DNA of 64,000 bases from Leptidea sinapis (GCF_905404315.1 NC_066311.1:7378001-7442000); one strand, 5' to 3'. Shown: positions 42,701 through 44,487, numbered from the stretch's first letter. The notes: generated by a model not told the origin, from the sequence alone. A program made the numbers and translations.

Positions 42701-44434
42701 CACTAGAACTGCCGTGAAACAGTAATGGGTTACACATTATAATGAAATAGACGCAGTTGTGGTACCCATTATCTAGTCGGCTTCACGTGCAAAGGAGCCT
42801 CCCATTGGTAATTATAGGTAGTAAATATAATATTCACCGATATTTCGATCCCATCTTTTATCCTAATTATGCTCACATCAGAACTGATATGGAATGGAGA
42901 AACTCTTGACAGGCCATTTTATAAATAAAATTTGAGTAAATTTATATAGTTAGATGGTTATGCCGATTTTCGAATATGTAAGTTTTTATGTAAAATATTA
43001 CATCATTACCATCACCCTGAATTTTGCAAAAGTATGAATCATTAAAATAAGTAATGAAAAGAAGCCCAAAATTTATGCTCAAGTAAACAATGATTGTTTA
43101 TTCTCTCCGAAAACATTACAAAAGCTATAAAATTTGATTTTAAATCTTTACATGTTCTCAAATACTCAATTTTATTCTCTTATGTTATCCAGTTGGCGAC
43201 AAGGACGTGATTAGCAAAATGAGTGACGCATTCCGTCTGATGCAAGATCTACAGCGGTCTTGTGATATCGTCGACTTTACTGTGAACCAATCATCGCTCG
43301 ACCAGGTAATTAATAAAAAAATGGTCTTATTGTTACAAGCACTTCATTAACAACCAACCAACCATCTTCGGAATAGTTAGGATTTTCTTAAATTAAGACA
43401 CTATTAGGGATGTGCTGTGAAGGGGGCAAACAGATACGTAGTTGACCTAATGGCAATAACACCAAAATTAATCCCAGAAGAACCACTTTAAAAAACATAA
43501 CAAATTGTATATATTTGCAAGAGCGACATTTCACGTCAATTCCCTAATATGCAAATATTGTGGTGGAGCAGGTTGTCAACTGTAAAGTATATCCTGTAGA
43601 TGACGCAACAACCTGAGAGTTGAACAAAGCATACAAGATTTTATCAACAATACGTCATTCGAACGGTTGACTCAGTTGCTCGCACGGAACGCGAGAGGTC
43701 GCGGGTTCGAGTCCCGCATCGTTCATGCAATTTTGTTTTCAAATTTTATTTGTGTAACACAAAATGCAAAAACTATCGGAGATGTATTGCTGATTTTTGT
43801 GATAACATTTTACTTAACGTTTTCAAGTCGTATTAAATTGAAAATATTATCCTAGTTGATTCCACAATTTTTTTGGCTTCTGTGCTTATATTGCTGTATC
43901 TAGTAAATTGTCGACAATATGCTGATAACTATTATAATTCATTAATAAGAAACGAGTAGAATTCTTCAAATCCATCTCTATCAATTGTTTTATTACATGA
44001 GACAAAAATTGTAATAGAGATATTTTACAAACAATACTTAAGCCTATTAAGTAGTTGATAGAATTTTTGTTTGTTTTCTGTATGTATATCCGGGAAAAAA
44101 GCAAAAAGTACTGAATAAATTATAATAATTTTTGCATCATTATAATTTACAAGAAGTTGGGATGATACTAATTTTTCAACTTAAAACATTCACATGGATG
44201 GTGGCGCGGGTAGTTGAAAATATTCTTCTTTTAATACAAATAGATATCATTTCTCTATCTACCACACTTCATTAAAATATAAAAATAAACACATGAGAGT
44301 ACATGATGAAAATTAAATGACTAATTTTATTGCAGATGTTTTTGAGCTGCAGTGGCAAAGCGGAAGCCCTGTGCCTTGAACCGGACACCCTCGAAACAGA
44401 CAATCATGAACTACACGCTGTTACTGCTCTTTGA
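505..44434 (+). CDS. ABCA: ABCA-subfamily full ABC transporter, 33 coding exons, 5'-partial
   Basis: ABCA proteins are single-chain ATP-driven transporters or floppases, mostly of lipids, in plasma or vesicle membranes. Exons (seen): 505-732, 1662-1797, 2624-2735, 3999-4208, 5658-5778, 8804-8994, 11113-11251, 12198-12399, 13051-13240, 13916-14113, 16148-16309, 17033-17144, 18349-18599, 19466-19614, 20712-20862, 22073-22216, 22638-22740, 23000-23145, 24686-24892, 25566-25746, 26809-26921, 28103-28250, 29000-29107, 29493-29644, 30754-30878, 32196-32371, 33169-33310, 37919-38016, 39636-39784, 40600-40779, 42271-42419, 43193-43305, 44336-44434. They sum to 5085 nt, all GT-AG, all phases joined, no stop until TGA 44432. 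Counting residues from 505: NBD1 has Walker A about 500, LSGG 594, Walker B DE 618-619 and H-loop His 650. NBD2 has Walker A about 1391, LSGG 1487, DE 1511-1512 and His 1544. Both catalytic Glu are present, so both sites look competent. The N-terminal helix and ATG are outside the window. Substrate and orthology (for example lepidopteran ABCA1/2/3) cannot be set from sequence alone. Confidence 0.93.
928..1146 (-). mobile_element. RTE-type LINE 3' end, fragment A
   Basis: It contains the conserved block cgacgatcggtcctgcg and cagatcgtcggtccatctt. On the minus strand this reads as the end of an endonuclease/reverse transcriptase protein (MDRRSVQDR...RWMRATQDRSSW). It is truncated at both ends. 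It faces fragment B about 120 bases away, forming an inverted pair inside the first traced intron. Confidence 0.65.
1267..1450 (+). mobile_element. RTE-type LINE 3' end, fragment B
   Basis: The plus strand reads GWPPTRWTDDLVKIAG then RWMRAAQ, a stop, and SSWKSLGEAFVQQWTS, the typical C-terminus of RTE LINE proteins, ending in a (TGA)n-like tail. It is 5'-truncated, with an internal stop. Confidence 0.7.
1662..1797 (+). CDS. ABCA exon b: extracellular domain 1
   Basis: The acceptor is ttttgtag ending at 1661. The next AG (1667-1668) would give a stop in the required frame, so the upstream one is chosen. The donor is GTAATA after 1797, phase 1. It encodes NLLRKASDFLRCINTDRFHG and about 25 more residues. 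Confidence 0.85.
2016..2460. mobile_element. MITE with about 45-bp terminal inverted repeats
   Basis: The left end starts TTAGATTAAGGATTGGTCT and the right end is its complement AGACCAATCTTTAATCTAA. The match continues through ctgcgctccaac.agataccgca, about 45 bases. There is no coding capacity. Other copies lie at 10590-10918 (right part only) and 49522-50169 (interrupted by a SINE). No clear target duplication was seen. Confidence 0.75.
2624..2735 (+). CDS. ABCA exon c: extracellular domain 1
   Basis: The acceptor is tttccag and the donor GTAAGT at 2736. Phase 1 in, 2 out. The peptide includes VEYKIRMDIENAPTT, the loop segment that in ABCA proteins precedes the conserved Trp-Pro-Gly stretch. 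Confidence 0.88.
3050..3480 (+). pseudogene. LINE reverse-transcriptase C-terminal fragment
   Basis: The frame reads MRMYKSIITPKLMYGFEPWT, then LRVAERKIRSKILGPTRSEN, the C-terminal region common to non-LTR endonuclease/reverse transcriptases. It has stops after about 100 residues. It is a dead fragment in an ABCA intron. Confidence 0.65.
3588..3670 (+). mobile_element. tRNA-derived SINE head
   Basis: It has an A-box-like tagcccagtgg and a B-box-like ggttcgcatcc with tRNA spacing. It is followed by a non-tRNA tail (atttatatgatgaatataggtg) rather than a clean acceptor stem, so it is a SINE and not a functional tRNA gene. Confidence 0.6.
3715..3850 (+). mobile_element. CR1/Jockey LINE 3' tail
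   Basis: The block tttcttgcgccgcttattct ... gcgccatttgcttccgaagc ... gaaatgacatcaaa is the same tail that follows the reverse transcriptase at 36000-37510. Other copies lie at 5395-5590, 20283-20380, 48095-48260 and 53115-53190. Confidence 0.65.
3999..4208 (+). CDS. ABCA exon d: end of extracellular domain 1
   Basis: The acceptor is ttccccag and the donor GTAAGT at 4209. It encodes LWTPGPEASFIENMRYFRGF followed by a helical piece and a Tyr/Cys-containing tail (QNPYHCYSKDL). The WxPGP...YLRGF-like stretch is typical of ABCA proteins just before membrane block 1. Confidence 0.92.
4490..4800 (-). mobile_element. LINE 3' end (IPAAxxHHRT family), degenerate
   Basis: The minus strand gives RSGKLFDLIPAAKLHLHTTR, parallel to GLIPAAEFHHRTLRAKYHP of the LINE at 6333. 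Its 3' flank carries the gcaacaccagaggaatcaca block. It has several stops. A similar copy is at 48785-49105. Confidence 0.6.
4925..5075 (-). mobile_element. LINE 3' tail fragment
   Basis: The block gaccaacgagcgtacg ... gcaacaccagcggaatcaca is the terminal part of the same LINE tail as at 4490. It is cut off after about 150 bases. Confidence 0.5.
5395..5590 (-). mobile_element. CR1/Jockey LINE tail with (AATCA)n end
   Basis: It begins with the repeated unit aatcaaatcaaatcaaatca and aaaatcactttattc, then the antisense of the LINE tail (gtagcaagaaactcattgcc). The simple repeat is the usual 3' terminus of this LINE group. Confidence 0.6.
5658..5778 (+). CDS. ABCA exon e: first helix of membrane block 1
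   Basis: The acceptor is ttttttccag and the donor GTAAGA at 5779. It encodes a hydrophobic helix (ALLVVFFFAFLFTVASAV) followed by RFIVADKESGNTM, the cytoplasmic turn that in ABCA proteins reads as VxEKExxxKExM. Phase ends at 0. Confidence 0.92.
5872..6332 (+). repeat. 53-bp minisatellite, left part
   Basis: About 8.5 copies of a 53-base unit lie in an ABCA intron. Two variants alternate: one with gctcgactaccacacgatac and one with gctgcaccaccacatgatac. Both are followed by cttgaga and tgctatatctcatatt, so the true period is 106. The array is cut by a LINE and resumes at 8284. Confidence 0.9.
6333..8283 (+). pseudogene. 5'-truncated CR1/Jockey-type LINE, broken reverse transcriptase
   Basis: Non-LTR reverse transcriptase, inserted into the minisatellite. 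The first frame (to about 7080) gives SSGPDGIPPIVLRTCAPEL and SNYHPIAITSIFSKVMESII. After a frameshift the second frame gives SLDIAKTFDRVWHNALIAKL (catalytic Asp block) and LVQFNPKKTQVCAF. The YADD active-site block near 7265-7360 is scrambled by compensating shifts. A stop at 7708 separates the last part (HMEYCSHLWAGAP, LRNFLPRTAALWNQLP). It ends in an A-rich tail just before 8284. The copy is dead but not ancient-looking. Confidence 0.88.
8284..8740 (+). repeat. 53-bp minisatellite, right part
   Basis: It continues the array at 5872 with the same monomers after the LINE (about 8.5 copies). One monomer has a small insertion (gctataatatctc near 8512). It ends about 65 bases before an ABCA exon. 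Confidence 0.9.
8804..8994 (+). CDS. ABCA exon f: membrane block 1 helices
   Basis: The acceptor is ctcttacag. Two donors compete: GTAATA at 8981 and GTGAGA at 8995. Only the second leaves phase 2 and joins the next exon in frame, restoring a continuous helix (LLFCFGLSVISFC then FLVSKLF). The exon begins LMSVMGVNLTYHTLSWFL, the usual Met-Gly-Leu / Trp-Phe motif region. Confidence 0.9.
9100..9780. repeat. Helitron-like / tandemly repeated intronic element
   Basis: Repeats of the phrase aaactacctcctaaacggctggaccgattt recur about every 118 bases between 9465 and 9660. There is an inverted copy at 9180-9330. The right end, cgtctgtcggttccactag, resembles Helitron-type CTAG ends. No coding sequence was seen. 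Confidence 0.45.
9785..9950 (+). mobile_element. Helitron-like nonautonomous element, copy 1
   Basis: It starts at the (TA)n run, contains cacgcctaaaccactgatcg and ends gcgggtgggaacggctag. A second copy with the same order and end is at 19190-19378. The CTAG-type 3' end suggests a Helitron-like element. Class is inferred. Confidence 0.45.
10590..10918 (+). mobile_element. MITE right-end copy (family of 2016-2460)
   Basis: It shares ttgtaacatacgcttcgtg, gatgatatgtgatcccagtg and the terminus cctgcggtatctggttgg...ccttaatctaaa with the element at 2016-2460. The left inverted repeat is missing. Confidence 0.65.
11113..11251 (+). CDS. ABCA exon g: membrane block 1 helices
   Basis: The acceptor is cttcctcag and the donor GTGAGC at 11252. 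It encodes FLVSKLFNSASLGGVCAA and a hydrophobic helix (MTFMPFIVIL), the FxxStlFsxaxxA motif region of ABCA proteins. Phase 2 in, 0 out. Confidence 0.9.
11870..12085 (-). mobile_element. tRNA-derived SINE (family S1)
   Basis: In antisense it shows gatgcgggactcaaactcgc (B box) and agccaaccgttt (5' end of the tRNA-like part), then the S1 body gataacctgctcaacc-like block and cctaatatgcaa-like block. It lies about 110 bases before an ABCA acceptor. Confidence 0.65.
12198..12399 (+). CDS. ABCA exon h: last helices of membrane block 1
   Basis: The acceptor is ttttctacag and the donor GTAAGT at 12400. It encodes FEAMGVGAGWAQLWEAP and ends in a helix, LMLLFDAVLYFIVGYFLEII. The family normally continues into a loop with a Pro-Gly-x-Tyr-Gly motif. 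None follows here (see findings). Confidence 0.92.
12462..13025 (-). mobile_element. RTE LINE 3' end split by a nested 270-bp repeat
   Basis: 12462-12545 carries the (TCA)n tail and agacgtccactgctggacaa. 12820-13025 carries gcgatcggccctgcgctgcc to tcgagctatgtcccctgccc, the next part of the same element. The R1-type repeat 12549-12815 sits between them, giving a clear insertion order. Confidence 0.7.
12549..12815 (+). repeat. R1-type 300-bp dispersed repeat
   Basis: It starts ttaccagtgggaggctcc and contains tctgaagggcgccgtggc, aatgagacttaacatcttat and gagcggcactgcattgtaat. Other copies: 24952-25252 (+), 42510-42813 (-), 47019-47360 (-), 58921-59143 (+). The orientation and A-rich tail of full copies suggest a SINE-like or nonautonomous element. 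Confidence 0.75.
13051..13240 (+). CDS. ABCA exon i: NBD1 Walker A
   Basis: The acceptor is aaaattacag and the donor GTATGT at 13241. It encodes GVSIINITKVYG (A-loop region) and LLGHNGAGKSTL, a complete Walker A with the Lys and Ser that bind ATP phosphates. Phase 1 in, 2 out. Confidence 0.95.
13916..14113 (+). CDS. ABCA exon j: NBD1 Q-loop
   Basis: The acceptor is gtcttccag and the donor GTAAGC at 14114. It encodes NILTGMLKPTSGQV, then GVCPQRDVLYEHMSAREHV. The Gln of CPQ is the Q-loop residue that couples the ATP site to the membrane domain. Confidence 0.95.
14500..14632. mobile_element. short TIR element, internally shorter copy
   Basis: The left end gttatggcaaactatag and the right end ctattgttggccataac are inverted. 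The same ends bracket 19706-20022. No coding sequence. Confidence 0.6.
14743..16051 (+). mobile_element. mariner-type (IS630-Tc1-mariner) DNA transposon, full length
   Basis: The left terminal repeat cagggtggcgcaatagaacg and its complement at the right end match at 27 of the 28 terminal bases. It is flanked by TA on both sides (14741-14742 and 16052-16053). The length is 1309 bp with one transposase frame inside. It interrupts the ABCA intron between the Q-loop and signature exons, in the same orientation as the gene. Confidence 0.92.
14858..15946 (+). pseudogene. mariner-type transposase with one in-frame stop
   Basis: The probable start is ATG 14858 (MSHFDGKRRSFCVFAFYENS). A helix-turn-helix region is followed by the GRPRTSR linker. 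First catalytic Asp: ILFSDEAHFHINGFVNRQNC. Second: WFQQDRATCHTSND. Third: WPPRSPDVTPPDFFLWGYL. The spacing between the second and third Asp is 41 residues, which points to a DD41D-type group. A TGA at 15446-15448 (after HSPKVTV) breaks an otherwise open frame ending at TAA 15946. All three Asp remain, so this copy is only lightly decayed. Confidence 0.88.
16148..16309 (+). CDS. ABCA exon k: NBD1 signature and Walker B
   Basis: The acceptor is tttcag and the donor GTTAGT at 16310. It encodes VSRLSGGTRRRLCVALAF (ABC signature), then LVSLDEPTAGVDPRARR (Walker B, catalytic Glu, D-loop). The intron before it holds the mariner-type insertion at 14743-16051. Confidence 0.95.
17033..17144 (+). CDS. 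ABCA exon l: NBD1 H-loop
   Basis: The acceptor is ttgttttag and the donor GTAACG at 17145. It encodes REIWSMIMRLRANRTILL followed by TTHHLDEAELLSDQIIIL, the switch-His segment. Phase ends at 0. Confidence 0.95.
17164..17760 (-). pseudogene. retroelement-derived open frame, 191 aa, family unresolved
   Basis: The minus-strand frame 17749-17174 reads RHDGKRPDSMMLMAWARERA, then VWGATYVDTLAPSHVQVSR and ends GSYFGQQISLAIQRANASRF. I recognise this as a repeat-encoded C-terminal segment frequent in insect genomes but cannot name the clade. Shorter copies of its 3' end are at 22838-22955 and 47695-47900. The open frame suggests a fairly young copy. Confidence 0.6.
18228..18290 (+). mobile_element. 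LINE tail scrap
   Basis: ggccggcaacgctcttgtga and ttcctctggtgttgtgatca match the LINE tail seen at 4490 and 48785 in the opposite orientation. Confidence 0.45.
18349..18599 (+). CDS. ABCA exon m: after NBD1, regulatory region
   Basis: The acceptor is tgacttag and the donor GTGAGT at 18600. It starts GQIHTTGSPIEIKQSLGTGY, the Gly-Ser-Pro...GxGYxL motif that follows the H-loop in ABCA proteins, and runs into a charged regulatory segment of about 84 residues. Phase 0 in, 2 out. Confidence 0.92.
19190..19378 (+). mobile_element. Helitron-like nonautonomous element, copy 2
   Basis: Same layout as 9785-9950, with cacgcctaaaccactgatcg in the middle and gcgggcgggaacggctag at the end. It lies 88 bases before an ABCA exon. 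Confidence 0.45.
19466..19614 (+). CDS. ABCA exon n: regulatory region, STLE motif
   Basis: The acceptor is atatatcag. The required frame is open only from this AG and gives LLELCERLEESAGSLCY then MECTSLEQVFFNVTDG, equivalent to the family's TTLEDVFL motif. The donor is GTAAGC at 19615. Confidence 0.9.
19706..20022. mobile_element. TIR element, longer copy
   Basis: Ends gttatggcaaactatag and ctattgtttcgccataac, inverted. It is 317 bp against 133 bp for the copy at 14500. It contains a (ATTC)n run near 19870. Confidence 0.6.
20100..20380 (+). mobile_element. LINE remnants in tandem
   Basis: 20110-20200 reads like the RNFLPRTAALW end of the 6333 LINE, with stops. 20283-20380 is the CR1/Jockey tail (gagcgcaaaaaaagaatgct, gagcgccatttgtatccgaa). 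Confidence 0.5.
20455..20575 (+). mobile_element. LINE 3' tail
   Basis: gatgttcatgggcctcacc and ctctttcccgtttgccacc match the 3' tail of the LINE at 6333 (gatgtccatgggcggttgcc ... cccgtttgccccc). Confidence 0.5.
20712..20862 (+). CDS. ABCA exon o: linker into membrane block 2
   Basis: The acceptor is tttattgcag and the donor GTGAAT at 20863. It encodes a polar linker, then YQQFQALLYARYLHYTRNR, the amphipathic QFxALLxKRxLxxxR segment ahead of helix 7. Phase 1 in, 2 out. Confidence 0.92.
20881..21355 (-). mobile_element. Helitron-like element, degenerate
   Basis: It starts ctagctgacccgacagacc, the reverse complement of the gtcgggtcagctag end seen elsewhere. It contains aaaattggtacagcagtttt and ends in agacagatagacagacgcgg. 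No open frame. Confidence 0.4.
21747..22086 (+). repeat. degenerate tandem duplication spanning an ABCA acceptor
   Basis: Unit 1 (21747-21915) and unit 2 (from 21916) share ttgatcaaagt, attttaataaattctcaa and the end aacattaaatta...aggtggtt. Unit 2 ends in the real acceptor and exon at 22073. Unit 1 carries a decayed copy of both at about 21877. Confidence 0.7.
22073..22216 (+). CDS. ABCA exon p: helix 7 and start of extracellular domain 2
   Basis: The acceptor is tttaattaag, weakly pyrimidine-rich. The donor is GTAAGT at 22217. It encodes the helix WLLFLLIGLPPLFVLIAM, then the start of the loop. A decayed copy of this acceptor and the first bases of the exon lies upstream, near 21877 (see findings). 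Confidence 0.9.
22250..22425 (+). repeat. dispersed repeat, inverted partner at 44945-45122
   Basis: The segment acccgagtgtaacacattt ... aataaaacacttttaaagg ... gtgtcgttttcagggggact reads the same as the minus strand of 44945-45122. Confidence 0.6.
22638..22740 (+). CDS. ABCA exon q: extracellular domain 2
   Basis: The acceptor is gcgttacag and the donor GTGAGA at 22741. It adds 34 residues, including ANVMEVLSHTGKARNWTSE with a possible N-glycosylation site (NWT). Phase 2 in, 0 out. Confidence 0.88.
22838..22955 (-). mobile_element. fragment of the 17164 retroelement
   Basis: It shares ctaggctgattcgttgaccg and aaatagctgccaacgct with 17164-17760, same orientation, about 115 bases only. Confidence 0.55.
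23000..23145 (+). CDS. ABCA exon r: extracellular domain 2, Cys-rich piece
   Basis: The acceptor is ttatttttag and the donor GTTAGT at 23146. It encodes DSPTCKCVDKIQQCEMTGQ. The CxC...C pattern matches the conserved disulphide region of ABCA loop 2. It ends in LNEWLISSQQQYIEKR. Confidence 0.92.
23386..23500 (+). mobile_element. RTE LINE 3' fragment C
   Basis: It contains gaaactgaagtggcagtggg and the block cggaagacgcagtgttagta, matching the plus-orientation RTE tail at 1267. It is truncated. Confidence 0.55.
23901..24408. mobile_element. MITE with about 50-bp inverted ends
   Basis: The left end atttagtgctcgactgacgg with acatcggtcgagc pairs with the right end gctcgaccgatgt ... ccgtcggctgagcactaaat. 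The interior is rich in CG (ctcgtcggtccgacgtactt). No coding sequence. Confidence 0.7.
24570..24665 (-). mobile_element. LINE tail scrap next to an ABCA exon
   Basis: ggagaacaaacgagtgtacg and accagaggattcacaagagc match the LINE tail of 4490/48785. It ends about 20 bases before the acceptor at 24685. Confidence 0.45.
24686..24892 (+). CDS. ABCA exon s: extracellular domain 2, WYNN motif
   Basis: The acceptor is aaatttcag and the donor GTAAGT at 24893. It encodes YGGFSASLVNNATHLISW, then WYNNKGHHALPVYLNAINSA, the hallmark of ABCA second loops. A LINE remnant abuts upstream (24570-24665). Phase 2 in and out. Confidence 0.95.
24952..25252 (+). repeat. R1-type dispersed repeat
   Basis: A nearly complete copy from ttaccagtgggaggctcc to the terminal ttttcataaaaaaatt. 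It contains aatgagacttaatatcttac and attctt-type gcggcac relics. Confidence 0.75.
25566..25746 (+). CDS. ABCA exon t: membrane block 2
   Basis: The acceptor is tttccacag and the donor GTAAGT at 25747. It encodes a helix (GISAILLLAYSLVSAGSAIY), then RVNNEKRLQLLCGVSPALYW, the ERxxxxKxLQxxxGV-like cytoplasmic turn of ABCA proteins. Confidence 0.94.
25924..25951. repeat. perfect 13-bp inverted repeat
   Basis: tttactatagcac, a 2-base gap, then gtgctatagtaaa. Confidence 0.8.
26425..26735 (-). repeat. dispersed repeat, opposite copy at 32655-32940
   Basis: atagccgtcatctgtcaatc, aatgactgcacgtttta and agagagtttcgctaggctg are the reverse complement of blocks in 32655-32940. Confidence 0.65.
26809..26921 (+). 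CDS. ABCA exon u: membrane block 2
   Basis: The acceptor is ttgttgacag and the donor GTAAGT at 26922. It encodes VILVNMMTSVVILELFHY and LPAICVLILLYG, two membrane segments. Phase 0 in, 2 out. Confidence 0.9.
27329..28060 (+). repeat. tandem duplication broken by a LINE insertion
   Basis: Unit 1 (27329-27487) and unit 2 (from 27488) share aatagcaagta, aatctctatagaccattt and gatctgaacttagctttata. Unit 2 is interrupted at atagaccattt and resumes at 27980 with the same 11 bases. Confidence 0.75.
27562..27980 (+). mobile_element. LINE 3' fragment with target-site duplication
   Basis: The plus strand reads YQLLQLIIMGKVEDKSRDRR, then NDSPPPGSLWTATFAF, the C-terminal end typical of an insect endonuclease/reverse transcriptase, with stops. 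atagaccattt flanks both sides (about 27551-27561 and 27981-27991). Confidence 0.65.
28103..28250 (+). CDS. ABCA exon v: membrane block 2
   Basis: The acceptor is atgttcatag and the donor GTAAGT at 28251. It encodes YACAGVVHTTEKLFKEASLA and a hydrophobic helix (FVGTIGTAILLILDII). Phase 2 in, 0 out. Confidence 0.9.
28333..28613. mobile_element. 281-bp TIR element
   Basis: The left end taaccttccgaaatcggcaag and the right end cttgccgatttcggaagggta are inverted over about 25 bases. There is no open frame of note. It follows an ABCA exon at 28103-28250. Confidence 0.7.
29000..29107 (+). CDS. ABCA exon w: membrane block 2 loop
   Basis: The acceptor is tttatttcag and the donor GTACGT at 29108. It encodes 36 residues including FLISPQFCLVDGLLEIA, the FPxFCLGxGLxxL-like motif between helices. 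Phase 0 to 0. Confidence 0.93.
29493..29644 (+). CDS. ABCA exon x: last membrane helix
   Basis: The acceptor is atatttgtag and the donor GTTTGT at 29645, a weaker donor. It encodes a helix (CVALICVGTLLFLLNLAIEY), then NMFELMFV. It ends phase 2 and does not join the exon at 32196 directly. It needs the intervening exon at 30754-30878. Confidence 0.9.
30754..30878 (+). CDS. ABCA exon y: linker to NBD2, short GC-rich exon
   Basis: The acceptor is accagattcag and the donor GTACGT at 30879. It was found only because neighbouring exons do not join in phase. In the needed frame it is fully open and gives SGVSSEVKSVAREERRVRAA, the DVxxERxRV motif that ABCA proteins carry between the last helix and NBD2. 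Phase 2 in, 1 out, exactly as required. Confidence 0.88.
31300..31522 (+). mobile_element. Helitron-like nonautonomous element
   Basis: It begins aatattataaagaggaaag and ends gcggggcatcagctag, a combination common in moth and butterfly genomes. The CTAG 3' end fits a Helitron-like class, which I infer. Confidence 0.45.
32035..32180 (+). mobile_element. tRNA-derived SINE (S1) ending at an ABCA acceptor
   Basis: It has gcctcagttggtaagagcac (A box) and gaggtcgcgggttcgagtac (B box), then the S1 tail gattacaaatttaatttgca. The exon acceptor is at 32195, about 15 bases further on. Confidence 0.65.
32196..32371 (+). CDS. ABCA exon z: start of NBD2
   Basis: The acceptor is tttgtttcag and the donor GTAGCA at 32372. 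It encodes VISCVGISKAYPTLTGYKLA then VDNLTLGIPSGQ, the A-loop strand pair before Walker A. A tRNA-derived SINE ends about 15 bases upstream of the acceptor. Confidence 0.93.
32655..32940 (+). repeat. dispersed repeat, inverse of 26425-26735
   Basis: It contains agcctagccaaactctctaa, gattgacagatgacggctat and cgctttcaaactgagccgg. Confidence 0.65.
33169..33310 (+). CDS. ABCA exon aa: NBD2 Walker A
   Basis: The acceptor is tctttttag and the donor GTAAGT at 33311. It encodes CTALVGQNGAGKSSTFAML, the second Walker A, then GECPPSGGQLYVQDTP. Phase 0 in, 1 out. Confidence 0.95.
33341..33802 (+). repeat. 186-bp tandem repeat carrying a tRNA-Tyr-like 3' half
   Basis: Units start at 33341, 33527 and 33712; the third is shortened. 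Each full unit ends with ccataggtcgctggttcat and atccggctcgaaggacca. This matches the T-arm and acceptor strand of insect tRNA-Tyr, including CCA. The 5' half of the tRNA is not recognisable, so it is not a functional tRNA gene. Confidence 0.75.
34072..34108. repeat. hairpin, 13-bp arms
   Basis: gtcaactgacaac and gttgtcagttgac are separated by 11 bases and are perfectly complementary. Confidence 0.75.
34565..34940. mobile_element. nested fold-back element
   Basis: The outer arms are gagccatctgttagttgcc then ccgaaaatga, against tattttcggggcg and ctccagatggcgcc. An inner 32-base inverted repeat (34754-34785 against 34831-34862) brackets a short loop. Probably a MITE. No coding sequence. Confidence 0.5.
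35403..35948. mobile_element. hAT-type MITE with 8-bp target duplication
   Basis: The ends are cagtggcggatttac and gtaaatccgccactg, perfect inverted repeats. They are flanked by gttaaagt on both sides (35395-35402 and 35949-35956). The 8-bp duplication and CAGTGGCGG end are typical of hAT elements. It is 546 bp with no transposase. Confidence 0.88.
36000..37510 (+). mobile_element. 5'-truncated CR1/Jockey-type LINE with 3' tail
   Basis: It holds the C-terminal two thirds of a non-LTR reverse transcriptase, then a 3' tail (gagcgcaaaaaaagaatgct, agcgccatttgtttccgaag). The tail matches several short copies elsewhere in the window and identifies them as the same family. It lies in the longest ABCA intron, same strand. 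Confidence 0.85.
36020..37245 (+). pseudogene. reverse transcriptase of the LINE, one frameshift
   Basis: Frame 1 (36020-36853) gives NKNQFGFTRGLSTINA, the catalytic FCDLSKAFDCVHHETLLLKL, GVPQGFILGPFLFLIYINDL and the intact active site VLFADDTSLIF. Near 36840 the frame shifts. Frame 2 (36868-37245) continues LQKRAVRAIYQLGYRQSL to the natural end with TAA 37243-37245. The N-terminal endonuclease is missing, so the copy is dead on arrival, but the core is well kept. Confidence 0.85.
37672..37890 (+). mobile_element. tRNA-derived SINE (S1) before an ABCA acceptor
   Basis: It has the body gcgacatctcaagtcaattt, the A box tctcagttggtaagagctct, a B-box relic ctgggtccgagtcc and the tail ggttacaaatttaatttta. 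The acceptor of the NBD2 Q-loop exon is at 37918. Confidence 0.65.
37919..38016 (+). CDS. ABCA exon ab: NBD2 Q-loop
   Basis: The acceptor is attgttttag and the donor GTGAGT at 38017. It encodes YCPQRDALDPLLTVTETLRL. The residue before YCPQ is a split AGT codon (Ser), where Gly is usual. The intron before it (4.6 kb) is the longest traced within the gene. Confidence 0.94.
38150..38380 (+). mobile_element. Helitron-like element remnant
   Basis: It starts ttgttcgtccgtgactgaac and ends aacgtctgtcgggtcagcta. It is the opposite orientation of 20881-21355. Confidence 0.4.
38990..39540 (-). pseudogene. LINE C-terminal fragment, minus strand
   Basis: The minus-strand frame 39494-39267 reads RDHVLWECSLSDRARGELLD, a His/Cys finger-like stretch typical near the C-terminus of I/R1-type LINE proteins. 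It is followed on the minus strand by a Ser/Arg-coding, CT-rich tail. A cgtggtcccgtcc triplication lies at 39440-39480. Confidence 0.5.
39636..39784 (+). CDS. ABCA exon ac: NBD2 signature and Walker B
   Basis: The acceptor is tcgttaatag and the donor GTAATG at 39785. It encodes GVLSGGNRRKLCTAIAF, then PLVLLDEPTR/S. The second signature and the catalytic Glu are intact. Confidence 0.95.
39841..39975 (-). mobile_element. RTE LINE 3' fragment D
   Basis: atcagccggaagacatccac to gatcttgaccagatcgtcgg matches the RTE tails at 928 and 12462. Confidence 0.65.
40600..40779 (+). CDS. ABCA exon ad: NBD2 D-loop and H-loop
   Basis: The acceptor is ttacttacag and the donor GTGATC at 40780. It encodes GMDPGSRACVSRGCEAACRS, then VLLSTHALHDARRADRLAL with the switch His. 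The exon is strikingly GC-rich, full of CG dinucleotides and Arg/Ala/Cys codons, unlike the AT-rich introns around it and most other exons. Confidence 0.93.
42271..42419 (+). CDS. ABCA exon ae: C-terminal to NBD2
   Basis: The acceptor is gttgttacag and the donor GTAATT at 42420. It starts GGGHMICARVPAGSARDVW, the position of the family's GxGYxLxxK motif, and ends HREALHFLLPSYTK. Confidence 0.9.
42510..42813 (-). repeat. R1-type dispersed repeat
   Basis: It runs from the T-rich start and aataagggacaagacgagca to aaggagcctcccattggtaa, complement of the 24952 copy. Confidence 0.75.
43193..43305 (+). CDS. ABCA exon af: C-terminal domain
   Basis: The acceptor is tgttatccag and the donor GTAATT at 43306. 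It encodes KMSDAFRLMQDLQRSCDIVD, then FTVNQSSLDQ, the family's SLEQVF element. Phase 1 in, 0 out. Confidence 0.92.
43495..43770 (+). mobile_element. tRNA-derived SINE (S1)
   Basis: It has the body gagcgacatttcacgtcaat, then gttgactcagttgctcgcac and gtcgcgggttcgagtcccgc. The 5' gaacg can pair with the 3' cgttc, but part of the D-arm is missing. It is the best-preserved T-arm of the five copies. Confidence 0.7.
44336..44434 (+). CDS. ABCA exon ag: last coding exon and stop
   Basis: The acceptor is ttattgcag. It begins MFLSCSGKAEAL directly after SLDQ and ends ...HAVTAL with TGA at 44432-44434. The tail is 32 residues, with no further motif recognised. Confidence 0.9.
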   Translation: MFLSCSGKAEALCLEPDTLETDNHELHAVTAL

Positions 44435-44487
44435 TAATTGACAAAATCTTTCGATATATAATATTATAATTTACAGGGAAAGTATAA

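Noticed and set aside
43658..43727. Functional tRNA gene
   Set aside because: The T-arm is good but the D-arm is incomplete and the same flanking body recurs at four other places; it is a SINE.
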